Of a stretch of 64,000 bases of DNA, positions 28,224 through 36,259 are shown piece after piece. Numbering within the stretch: position 1 is the stretch's first letter; the number at the start of each line of letters is the position of its first letter. The notes beneath the pieces were generated by a model that was not told the DNA's origin, did no database searches, and saw nothing but the letters and a program-made list of their open reading frames with translations. The DNA is from Acidimicrobiaceae bacterium. GTDB taxonomy: Bacteria; Actinomycetota; Acidimicrobiia; Acidimicrobiales; RAAP-2. Position numbers and translations under genes: made by a program. The stretch spans positions 36,553 through 100,552 of the forward strand of contig DAIEHI010000101.1 of the NCBI GenBank assembly GCA_027355725.1. The letters are read 5' to 3'.

Positions 28224-29237
28224 TCACTGTCGCTTCAAGGGATCAGCTGACGCTAACTGCCACAGCGCCAACCCATGCACCTGCATCGATGTCGCCAGTG
28301 CGACACGCAGTGCATACGATCGAGCGTCCGCCCACCACAATTCTGTACCGTTCTTAAGGCGTGCGGTCCACTCACCGCTCGACGAAACCCAATGAGCACG
28401 TACGTGATTCCTTTGGACCAGTCTTCGCGCCAGCGAGTCAGAGATCGAGTTGCCTTCGTGGAGCTTCGAGCCCTTCGGCCAGGTGTAGCCATAGCCCGCT
28501 ACACCGAGATCGACTTTTGATGGGCTCACTTGGGTGAGCAAGACCTTGAGTGCTCGACGTTGCCAATCAAGTGCCCCTATTGGTCCGGGCCCTGACCACG
28601 GCCCGTGCTGGTCGTACGCCATGAGCACGACGCGGTCTGCCACTTGAGCGAGACGAGCGAGATCGTACCCTGACGCCTCATACCCAGCGAGCGTCGTTGA
28701 CGCCTGCACGTCGATGCTCAGACTGCACTGGGTGGGTAACGCACTTCGCAGTTGCGTCATGAACGCAACGAGGCCCGCACTGTCGCTCGCACTGAGCGAT
28801 TCCAGATCAATCGTGATGCCGTCCCATTTCTCACCCTGGACGAGTTGGCTCAGTTGGCGCGCGACACTAGTCATGTTGTTGACGCTGTGGAGTAGGGCCT
28901 GTGCAATCTTGGTGGAGAAATCGTTGATGGTATTGTCAAAATTTCCCACGAGCAACTCACCTCGAAGACCCTCCACGTGGCTCGCGCTGAGCAGCGCAAG
29001 CATCGACGCGTCAGGCGTTGAGGTCCGGTTCCCCGCGCTCACAAGGTTGATCCCGTCGATGCCGACCGTGTTCAGGGCGCCGGCGCTTCGTTGAATCATC
29101 GCGGGAGACGCCCCCTGCTCGATATAGCCCGTCACCACGAGGGTGGTTGCGCCACCCACTCGAGAAAGACCAGCGCACGACAACACCAGAGCCACAGTGA
29201 GCAAGACTCCAATGACACCCCGTTGACCTGTACGCAC
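28224..29237 (-). CDS. Exported GH18-fold glycoside hydrolase-like protein
   Basis: This protein of about 337 residues has an N-terminal signal peptide (hydrophobic stretch with LVLSCAGLS, possibly a lipobox Cys) and a GH18-type barrel. WDGITIDLE matches the catalytic D-x-x-D-x-D-x-E pattern with Asp and Glu in place. MAYDQHGPW and the final GLALWQLASAD are the substrate-site Tyr/Asp and Trp of the fold. It is most like the spore-cortex/peptidoglycan-type GH18 proteins rather than large chitinases. The start is GTG at 29237 or TTG one codon earlier. It begins the polysaccharide region and is convergent with the ABC permease. Confidence 0.82.
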   Translation of the reverse strand: MRTGQRGVIGVLLTVALVLSCAGLSRVGGATTLVVTGYIEQGASPAMIQRSAGALNTVGIDGINLVSAGNRTSTPDASMLALLSASHVEGLRGELLVGNFDNTINDFSTKIAQALLHSVNNMTSVARQLSQLVQGEKWDGITIDLESLSASDSAGLVAFMTQLRSALPTQCSLSIDVQASTTLAGYEASGYDLARLAQVADRVVLMAYDQHGPWSGPGPIGALDWQRRALKVLLTQVSPSKVDLGVAGYGYTWPKGSKLHEGNSISDSLARRLVQRNHVRAHWVSSSGEWTARLKNGTELWWADARSYALRVALATSMQVHGLALWQLASADPLKRQ

Positions 29238-29395
29238 CAATCCATGTTCTCATAACACGCATCGGTAACGACTCGATTGCATCGCTCGCCGTCACGAGAC
29301 GTGAATTCGCCCCTTTGACGACTAGCGTGGAGAACTGAGATCAGTACTGGAGTTGGTTTGACTCGATCACTGGTAGCGACTGACATGAGCCCAAG

Positions 29396-30286
29396 GTGAG
29401 GTCTCCCGGCACCCCACCGGGCGCTCTGCGCCCGCGGTGGGACCGAAGAATCGTGACGGTCACCGCCCTAACCGTTGCAGTCACTATCGGAGCCGTGCTC
29501 TGGCTCGGTCTCACCAACAAGGTGCCCGAATCCCTCGGCCACTTCCCTGTCGTCACGACGAGCCACAGCACCACATATCCACTAGGAACGCCTGATCGTG
29601 CTCATCCCTCTCGCATGGCGCCCCCGGGGCCTGATGCCTTGACTGGCTATCGCCGCAGCTACGTGAACGACTTCACGGGCACGAAACCTCCGCCGGGGTG
29701 GTACCTCTTCGCCGGTGTGCCGAGCGGTGACCCCAGCGGGCAGTTCGCTGAGCGTCACGTGGTGTTCGCGAATGGGATTCTGCAGTTGAACACGTGGAAG
29801 GATCCCAAGTACGCGAACAAGTGGGTGACCGGCGGAATCTGTCAATGCGGACTGCACCAGACCTACGGCGCGTACTTCGTCCGCTCGCGCATCACCGGCC
29901 CGGGACCTAATGAAGTGCAGCTGCTCTGGCCGACCTCAAACAACTGGCCGCCGGAGATCGACTTCAATGAAACGGGTAATTCGATCCGCTCCAGTTCCTG
30001 GACGGTGCATTGGGGCATCACCAATCATCTTGCCCAGCAGTCACTCTTCATCAACATGCTCACCTGGCACACCTGGGGCGTGATTTGGTCACCCACCTCC
30101 ATCATCTTCACTGTCGATGGAAGAAGGTGGGGTGCCTTTCAAGTCACAGCGAACATTCCCAAAGAGCCGATGTCACTTCACTTCGAACAACTCGCTTCGT
30201 GCGCGAACACGCGATACTGCCCAAGTGCACCTGCGTCGATGCAGATTGACTGGGTGGCTGAATACACGCGCGTCGGCCAGCCTTGA
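29396..30286 (+). CDS. Exported GH16-like beta-glucanase-fold protein, copy 1
   Basis: This 296-residue protein has an N-terminal membrane anchor or signal (residues about 19-40). A GH16-like jelly-roll domain begins near residue 75. PPEIDFNETG matches the catalytic E-x-D-x-x-E motif. FTGTKPPPGW, TGGICQCG and QIDWVAEYTRV bound the domain; two Cys pairs are conserved with the second copy. GH16 enzymes cut or transglycosylate beta-glucans and galactans. It is a clear paralogue of the protein encoded at 40497-41486, with the same order of motifs. It points into the glycosyltransferase region and is divergent from the GH18-like gene. Confidence 0.85.
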   Translation: MRSPGTPPGALRPRWDRRIVTVTALTVAVTIGAVLWLGLTNKVPESLGHFPVVTTSHSTTYPLGTPDRAHPSRMAPPGPDALTGYRRSYVNDFTGTKPPPGWYLFAGVPSGDPSGQFAERHVVFANGILQLNTWKDPKYANKWVTGGICQCGLHQTYGAYFVRSRITGPGPNEVQLLWPTSNNWPPEIDFNETGNSIRSSSWTVHWGITNHLAQQSLFINMLTWHTWGVIWSPTSIIFTVDGRRWGAFQVTANIPKEPMSLHFEQLASCANTRYCPSAPASMQIDWVAEYTRVGQP

Positions 30287-30309
30287 TTGAGTGACGCCGC
30301 TTCAGTCGA

Positions 30310-30337
30310 CAGCGCATCGACCAACGTCGAAGCGCTG
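30310..30337. terminator. Hairpin after the GH16-like gene
   Basis: CAGCGC-A-TCGAC, a CAAC loop and the complementary GTCGA-A-GCGCTG form an 11-bp stem with one mismatch, 24 bp after the stop codon. There is no T-run, so it would be a T-tract-less terminator or an mRNA 3' stabiliser. The rest of 30287-30555 shows no gene. Confidence 0.45.
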
Positions 30338-30555
30338 TGGGTCTCGTCGCCGTCAGATCAACATCTAGCTATACGCCGCGGGTGCTCGAATGAGTGCTGC
30401 AGACGCCTCGAGCCCATCCACTGTCGTGATGCAACTGCACGAGAGCAAAGTAGTACGGTCAGTGTCATGGTGGTTCTGAGTGCCGCGCAAAGAATCCACG
30501 TTAGTGACCCCGGCACTGGGCTACGTACGCACGCGTCAAACACTGGTCGTGCACG

Positions 30556-31947
30556 ATGGCAATGAAACACTCTCGTCCAGCGATCCGGTGGCTCACCCGG
30601 CAATCCTTGACAAGGCGCTCGATCACTCGCGACGACCACGGTGAGGCCAATAACGTGCGGCCGGCTCACATCATGGTGATGGATGTGGATTGCGACGTGC
30701 CGTCCCTACCGGGCGAGGACCACTACAAAGACGCCTGGACCGTCCTCTGCTTTCGAGGCACTCCGCGAGCGGTCGTCGTACTCGACCTGAGCGCGAGTGT
30801 CGAAGCCAATCAAGCCAGACTGCGCGAGGAGTACTCGAAAGTCCGTGAAGCACATCGTGACGAACCTTTGGTCACGCTCACCGCAGCTGATCTACCACGT
30901 ATCAGTGTCGTCGTACCAACCATTGCTCACGACGTCAACGAAGTGTCGCGCTGCATAGACGGCCTTGGCGGCTTGGACTACCCAGATTTTGAAGTGGTCC
31001 TCGTTGACAATCGACAAAGCATTCCCACACCCGATACCTTGTCATCTCTAGCAGTCTCGCGTCCCTGGTTACGGGTTGTTCGCGAGCCGAGACCCGGCAT
31101 CTCAGCCGCGCGCAATCGAGGCGTCATTGAGTCCAGGGCAGACCTCATTGCCTTCACTGACGACGACGTGAGCGTCGACCGTGAATGGCTGCGCGCCGCC
31201 GCAACCCGCTTCGCCATCGAGCCGCAACTCGACGTCGTCACGGGACTAGTGCTGCCACAGGAATTGGAGAATGAAACCCAGATTTGGTACGAGAGATACT
31301 TTGGTGGCTTTGGTGGCGTGCGTTCGTTTCGCCCAGTCACTCTGGAAATCAACCCATCGAAGACGTGGCTCTCGTGTCCCGGTCGGCTCAATGAGTTCGA
31401 CTCCCACCACAGAGTCCTAAAAAAGTCATCGCTGTATGGCGTCGGTCGCTATGTCGTCGGCGCAAATATGGTCTTTCGACGATCGGCCCTCGAGCGAATC
31501 CACGGTTTCGACGTTGCGCTCGGGACAGGCACACCATCGCGCGGCGGCGAGGACTTGGCGGCCACCATCAGCGTTCTCTGGAGCGGCGGGAAAATCGGCT
31601 ACGAGCCGTCAGCGTTCGTGTTCCACCGACATCGACGCGAGTATCCACAATTGCTCAACCAACTCGACGGGAGCGGCATTGGATTCACCGCAATGCTCAC
31701 TTCTCTCGTGCGACGTGATCCGCGTCACGCCATCGCCCTCGTCGTCCAGATGCCACTGGCCAGCGCACGTCTGTTCGTTCAAAGTGTTCGTCGCCTTCGA
31801 GGTGAGTCGGTAGGTGAACTGGGAGCACAACACTCGTCAAACACTCACCTGTACCCCTCGAGGCTCTTCCGTCGAGAATTCGCGGGATATTTTCGAGGAC
31901 CGCTCGCCTATGCGCGCAGCGTCAGCCGAGGACAGAAGCACCAGTAG
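30556..31947 (+). CDS. GT2-family glycosyltransferase with N-terminal extension
   Basis: This 463-residue protein has an N-terminal region of about 110 residues of its own, then a GT-A fold GT2 domain. RISVVVPTIAHD is the first strand, EVVLVDNRQS the nucleotide-binding Asp, AARNRG the conserved turn, and AFTDDDV the DxD-type metal site. RGGEDLAATISV is the acceptor-side ED motif. There are no membrane helices. The whole protein, including the N-terminal region, resembles the C-terminal half of the double glycosyltransferase at 36252-38414. The ATG at 30556 is one option; a later start near VMDVDCD is possible. It is convergent with the flippase gene. Confidence 0.85.
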   Translation: MAMKHSRPAIRWLTRQSLTRRSITRDDHGEANNVRPAHIMVMDVDCDVPSLPGEDHYKDAWTVLCFRGTPRAVVVLDLSASVEANQARLREEYSKVREAHRDEPLVTLTAADLPRISVVVPTIAHDVNEVSRCIDGLGGLDYPDFEVVLVDNRQSIPTPDTLSSLAVSRPWLRVVREPRPGISAARNRGVIESRADLIAFTDDDVSVDREWLRAAATRFAIEPQLDVVTGLVLPQELENETQIWYERYFGGFGGVRSFRPVTLEINPSKTWLSCPGRLNEFDSHHRVLKKSSLYGVGRYVVGANMVFRRSALERIHGFDVALGTGTPSRGGEDLAATISVLWSGGKIGYEPSAFVFHRHRREYPQLLNQLDGSGIGFTAMLTSLVRRDPRHAIALVVQMPLASARLFVQSVRRLRGESVGELGAQHSSNTHLYPSRLFRREFAGYFRGPLAYARSVSRGQKHQ

Positions 31948-31968
31948 ATCGCCAGGACTCGCGAGCAC

Positions 31969-33249
31969 TCACGACACTGCGTCAATCCTTTGGATGCGCT
32001 TGATCAGGACCGGGAGAAACACCAACCCTTGGATTCCCGATGTCACCAGTGAAGCAATGCCCACCGCGAGCAGGGCGAAGTGGCCAATCAGTGTCAGCAC
32101 GAGCGCGAAGTACATCACCATGATGATGAGTTGACGAATCGCCAGCCACCAGACGCGTTTGTCGAGCCACGCAAAAGATGTATAGAAGATGGTCACCGCA
32201 CTTCCCGGGAGTGACAGCAACAACATACGCAACAACGTCGTACCGTGTAGCGCATACGTCGCTCCAAAGACCCTCAGTAATTGAGGCGCGAAGGCCACAC
32301 CAATGATCACACAGGGCGTAATCACCGTGATCCCGGTCCACATGGTGGTGATGGCGTGACGATGTAGCGACGCCGGTTCGCTGGATGCTTCGACAATGAA
32401 TGAAGTAGCGATATTCCAAAGGAACATACTGAGCCCGCTCGCGATGAGTGCGGGAAGGTAGTAGTGGGCATTGGCTATCGCCCCCAGACGATCAAGCACG
32501 ATCAGCGCCACAATGGTTGGAGTGAACATCGCCAGGAGAAATGTCGAGTACTGCGCCAGCGCCAATTGGCTGATTTCGCGAATCGACGGGAGGCTTTCGC
32601 TCGGTGTGACCCTCAATTGATGCGCCGGGATGCGCCACTTGAAGAGATATACGTTGACGACGATCACCATCACGACAACGGGTGTCGACCACGCAAGAAA
32701 TATCCCTTGACTGGCAGAGACATCAATGAGCCACGAAAGCAGCACGAGCTTCACCACCGCGAAAAGAATGTTCTCGACTGGCACCCATTTCGACGCACGC
32801 AGTCCAACGAGTGCTGAATCTTGGAGAACGAAAATGGTCCAGAACATGACCACGACGACGAACAAGAACCGCCATTGAACACCCGGGGGAAGGAATCCGT
32901 TCGATAGACCGGTGATGACATACACCGTGCTCACGATGAGTGCCACCGCGACACACAACGCATAGGCGCGAGCGACGAACCTGCGTGTCTCATTGCCAGC
33001 GATTGGCAGAAAGCGTTCAAAGAGTGTTCCAAAACTGAGTTGCGCAATATTGGCGAGCAGCATCATGGCCGCGATCTCCGCCGAGGTTCGACCAACGACG
33101 GTGGTGGTAGCGAGGTGCGCGGCGATGCCCCAAAAGACGACTCCTAACACCGCCGTGCCACCCGAAGAGATCATGAGAGCAACCGCATTGCGGACCAACT
33201 GACCGTCCTTGAATCGTGATCGGAGCGCGCGAAGCCTGCTCTCGCTCAC
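31969..33249 (-). CDS. Wzx-like polysaccharide flippase / oligosaccharide exporter
   Basis: This 426-residue protein has about 12 membrane helices and short loops, like polysaccharide biosynthesis proteins of the MOP superfamily (Wzx/RfbX). The first helix begins with RNAVALMISSGGTAVLGVVFW, a typical start for the group (20 residues or fewer are diagnostic). It would flip lipid-linked saccharides made by the neighbouring glycosyltransferases. The gene overlaps the acyltransferase stop by 4 bp and is the last gene of the minus-strand block beginning at 38414 or 40308. Confidence 0.82.
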   Translation of the reverse strand: MSESRLRALRSRFKDGQLVRNAVALMISSGGTAVLGVVFWGIAAHLATTTVVGRTSAEIAAMMLLANIAQLSFGTLFERFLPIAGNETRRFVARAYALCVAVALIVSTVYVITGLSNGFLPPGVQWRFLFVVVVMFWTIFVLQDSALVGLRASKWVPVENILFAVVKLVLLSWLIDVSASQGIFLAWSTPVVVMVIVVNVYLFKWRIPAHQLRVTPSESLPSIREISQLALAQYSTFLLAMFTPTIVALIVLDRLGAIANAHYYLPALIASGLSMFLWNIATSFIVEASSEPASLHRHAITTMWTGITVITPCVIIGVAFAPQLLRVFGATYALHGTTLLRMLLLSLPGSAVTIFYTSFAWLDKRVWWLAIRQLIIMVMYFALVLTLIGHFALLAVGIASLVTSGIQGLVFLPVLIKRIQRIDAVS

Positions 33250-33818
33250 TTCAACCGCCGCGCCGGCACTCCGCCATAGAGCCCGCCTGGGCCGAGGTCT
33301 GACGCAACTACTGCGCCTGCGGCGACAGTCACGTCATCGGCGATCGTGACACCCGGCAGAACGATGACCCTCGCGCCCAACCAGCAGTGGTTTCCAATGC
33401 GCACGGGCATATACGTTGATGTCGAACGAACGCGTGCTCCTTGGGTGCGTTCGTGGGTTGAAGTGACGATCAGAACTTCAGGTCCAATCAGCACATCTTC
33501 GCCAATCACCACCGACCCGCGACCTTCAATGCAGACCGCGCGATTCGCCCACGACCTCACACCAACGCTCAAGTCGGCCGTTTGAATTCGAGCACAGCTG
33601 AAGCCACACGGTTGAACAACGCTGAAGCCTGAAAACTTGAGAGTACGAAAGACGAGCCACTCTGGAAAGAGATCCGACGGCAGGAAGTATCTCGTGAGTA
33701 TCGCCCGCAGAACATCTCGTGGCTCGCTCAACCGACGAATTCTCGCCAACTGACGCCGCACAAAACCTCGCGCGATCAACTCGTCTCCTTGCTGCTTCAA
33801 TCGGGCTTCGAAGCTCAT
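33246..33818 (-). CDS. Hexapeptide-repeat acyltransferase (LbH)
   Basis: This 190-residue protein has an N-terminal helical region and a left-handed beta-helix made of hexapeptide repeats, seen as VGVRSWANRAVCIEG, VVIGEDVLIGPEVLI and ARVIVLPGVTIADDVTVAAG. It ends with the GGVPARRL tail of the maltose/galactoside O-acetyltransferase-like group. The catalytic His is in STHERTQ. It probably acetylates a sugar of the surface polysaccharide. Its ATG overlaps the stop of the large membrane protein gene and it overlaps the flippase start. Confidence 0.85.
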   Translation of the reverse strand: MSFEARLKQQGDELIARGFVRRQLARIRRLSEPRDVLRAILTRYFLPSDLFPEWLVFRTLKFSGFSVVQPCGFSCARIQTADLSVGVRSWANRAVCIEGRGSVVIGEDVLIGPEVLIVTSTHERTQGARVRSTSTYMPVRIGNHCWLGARVIVLPGVTIADDVTVAAGAVVASDLGPGGLYGGVPARRLK

Positions 33819-35653
33819 TTTCCCTGGCCCAACTCAAGTACCGTCGCCGTTGGCCAGCGCGCTGCTACGTGATAACTATCTTTCACGAGCTGGGCTTGAA
33901 GGGTCTTGATCCAATCTCGTGGGTATCCCGCCACAATTTCCCCCCACGCTTCTTGAGAGCGGCTCAACACGATCCAATGTGGGCGCTTCTTCGAAAAGGT
34001 CTCCAACACAGCACGTGGCGTTGGAGTTGACTGACCATCCGCGATGAAGATGTCAACTGTGCCAAGGTCGCGCTGCCCCAAAGGCAGATATGCCGAGACC
34101 ACGCCGATGACTTGGCCAGCGCGCGCGTGAGAGTACGTGAAGTTCACAGCAGATACTTCGCCAAGAGAGAACGCTTCGTACGCATCGTTACCGCCTCGCA
34201 CCACAGTAGTTCCAAGAGAAAACGCGAGGAGAACTACGCCAGTCACAACGCCCACGGTGAACCGGTGGCGCTTGTGGTGGACGGTCTTCGAGCGAACGTA
34301 TCTCACCGAACTGCGTGTGCGCGGAAGGATCGCTGACGCTGCGAGCAGCGAGGAAAACGGCAAGGCGAACAGCACCACCCGTAACAACCCCTCGCCGCCG
34401 TAATTCTGCAGTGCGAGCAGAATAAATGGCGCACCGACCAGCGCCTCTAGCGCACGAGAGTCCGCAGCCCGGCGCAATGCGCCGACGCCCGCAAAGAGAT
34501 ACAGCATCACAATGATTCCCATACGCCACTGCACTATGAGTCGATGACTTGCACTGCCCGTGACACGATTGGTGACATTGGAGCCCACGGTGGTCGAGAT
34601 CTGTCCGATGCCGCCAAAAATGTCATTCAAGTGACCAATCCAGTAGTTGCTCGCGCCCAAACTGAGCCAGCCAACTGCGAACAGAGCGCCGACCACAACG
34701 AGCTCCGGTCTCCCGAGCCTTCTCGTGATGAGCAATGCCGTAAGTGCGACGACCAATGCGTAAGGAGTCAATTGGTGGCTCATAACCGATGCACCGATCA
34801 TCAGCGTCAAGAGCGCGAGAATCCACAGGAGCGTCGTAGGATCTCGCGAGGGCACGACGTCTCGTCCATTCAATCTTCGAACGCGAAGAGCGTCTCTCGC
34901 CTGCTCCACCAATGAGCGCACGCGAAGCCCAACTGGACGTCGTCGCTCAGGCTGCTTCGGTCGCCAGCACGCAAAAACGCCGGCAATTACAACAAGGAAG
35001 AACAGATAGTTGAGGGCCTGGGGTGAGAAGTAATCCTGGTATATCCAGTTGGTCGCGTAAAAGAGTGCGACGCCGAGAAACCCACCTCGTCGACTCACGC
35101 CGCTGCGTGCCGCGATGGCCAAGAGTGGCGCAAGATACAGCAACTCAATCAGGAGTGGAAACCAGCGAAGCATCGCTATGGCATTCGGTTCACCCGTGAA
35201 CGCCACCAGGACCGCCGCAAGTGAAAAAGCGCCGGGCCATGAGAAACGCGCGTCATAGTTGTTAAGGATGTGCCCATGTTGGACTATGTACTGGGTGAAT
35301 CCTGCGTGGATCCAAGAGTCGGTCAGCGACGAAGTGGGCTCAACGGCAGCGGCCGTACCGTAGAGGAAGACCACCAGTACCACAAGTGAAATCACCAGGC
35401 GACTCGTGCGCACTGGTGTGCGCAGGAGCGCTATCACAAAGCTCGCAACTGCTATCGCCAAACCGAGGAAGTACGTCCAACCAAGAATTGTGACGAGACC
35501 GAGCAAGCGCATACTCGCGAAGTTCGCGCGGTGGACGGTGATGAACCACAACGTCAGCGCCACTGCGGCGAGGCCAAGCGACCATACGTCGAAGTAGGAC
35601 CGAACGATCGACCCCCAACGTAGTGTCCGAATCTGGCGATCATCGCTACGCAA
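33815..35653 (-). CDS. Large polytopic membrane protein of the polysaccharide cluster
   Basis: This 612-residue protein has about 13-15 membrane helices in its first 480 residues and a C-terminal extracytoplasmic part. The loop with DYFSPQALNYLFF after the fifth or sixth helix, and the earlier DARFSWPGAF, look like conserved polar loops of a GT-C-type or EpsG-like sugar polymerase/transferase family. I do not recognise the exact family. Given its neighbours (flippase, acetyltransferase, glycosyltransferases), a Wzy-like polymerase or polyprenyl-phosphate-sugar transferase is the best guess. The start overlaps the small membrane protein gene by 8 bp. Confidence 0.7.
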   Translation of the reverse strand: MRSDDRQIRTLRWGSIVRSYFDVWSLGLAAVALTLWFITVHRANFASMRLLGLVTILGWTYFLGLAIAVASFVIALLRTPVRTSRLVISLVVLVVFLYGTAAAVEPTSSLTDSWIHAGFTQYIVQHGHILNNYDARFSWPGAFSLAAVLVAFTGEPNAIAMLRWFPLLIELLYLAPLLAIAARSGVSRRGGFLGVALFYATNWIYQDYFSPQALNYLFFLVVIAGVFACWRPKQPERRRPVGLRVRSLVEQARDALRVRRLNGRDVVPSRDPTTLLWILALLTLMIGASVMSHQLTPYALVVALTALLITRRLGRPELVVVGALFAVGWLSLGASNYWIGHLNDIFGGIGQISTTVGSNVTNRVTGSASHRLIVQWRMGIIVMLYLFAGVGALRRAADSRALEALVGAPFILLALQNYGGEGLLRVVLFALPFSSLLAASAILPRTRSSVRYVRSKTVHHKRHRFTVGVVTGVVLLAFSLGTTVVRGGNDAYEAFSLGEVSAVNFTYSHARAGQVIGVVSAYLPLGQRDLGTVDIFIADGQSTPTPRAVLETFSKKRPHWIVLSRSQEAWGEIVAGYPRDWIKTLQAQLVKDSYHVAARWPTATVLELGQGK

Positions 35654-35867
35654 GGGTCGCGAACCTCACGATGACGAGGATCACAAAGGTCACGAGTAGA
35701 ACCGCAATCGCCGCGTCCAAGACCAGGAGCGCCTGGCGCGTGAGGTCGAGGCCGACCACGTCACGAATCGCCCTCACCGAGAGCAGCAGAACGCAGGCAA
35801 CTATTACTACGAAGAGCGCCCCCGGCTGGGAGAAGGCACTGACACCCGCGAGCACGACGTTCATCAT
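35646..35867 (-). CDS. Small two-helix membrane protein, 73 aa
   Basis: This 73-residue protein has two hydrophobic helices (about 16-33 and 49-70). ATG at 35867 is chosen because it overlaps the stop of the upstream gene (ATGA); a longer start at 35936 would overlap that gene by 73 bp. No motif is recognised. It is co-translated with the large polytopic protein and could be a subunit of it. Confidence 0.6.
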   Translation of the reverse strand: MMNVVLAGVSAFSQPGALFVVIVACVLLLSVRAIRDVVGLDLTRQALLVLDAAIAVLLVTFVILVIVRFATLA

Positions 35868-36259
35868 CGTCGGCGATTCGTGACCCGTTGAAAGTCCCTT
35901 GACTGCCAGATCAGTGACGGCGCGCAGGCCACGCACAAGGCCTCCTCAAGCGCCACCGGGTGCCAGAGACCCATCGTCATCATCACTTGAGCGCACAACA
36001 CTATCAGCGCCAGACTCGAGGCGATTGATAGTCCCGTTTCGAGTGCACTGCTTCTCAGATGAACCAGTCCCACAAGAGACCATCCCGGTGTGGTGAGGGC
36101 GAACACCAGACCGAGTACGAAACGCCACGGTCCCAACACGTGGCTCAGCGTCAAGACAAACAAGAGGCCGTCCACACACAACAACGTCACTGAAATCATC
36201 GCCCGAGCATCTCGGGCGTTGACTGCGCCGGATCTCGAATCTCGTGACCACTCACCCAT
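35864..36259 (-). CDS. Membrane protein of the polysaccharide cluster, 131 aa
   Basis: This 131-residue protein has an N-terminal cytoplasmic part and three to four hydrophobic helices. A GWSLVGLVHLR-type loop after the second helix resembles the start of DUF1616- or glycosyltransferase-like membrane proteins of actinobacteria, but the match is too weak to name. It overlaps the double glycosyltransferase gene by 8 bp and the 73-aa gene by 4 bp, so the three are one operon. Confidence 0.6.
   Translation of the reverse strand: MGEWSRDSRSGAVNARDARAMISVTLLCVDGLLFVLTLSHVLGPWRFVLGLVFALTTPGWSLVGLVHLRSSALETGLSIASSLALIVLCAQVMMTMGLWHPVALEEALCVACAPSLIWQSRDFQRVTNRRR

Noticed and set aside
35868..35936. 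Upstream start for the 73-aa membrane protein
   Set aside because: It would overlap the previous gene by 73 bp; the ATG overlapping the stop by 4 bp fits the operon style better.
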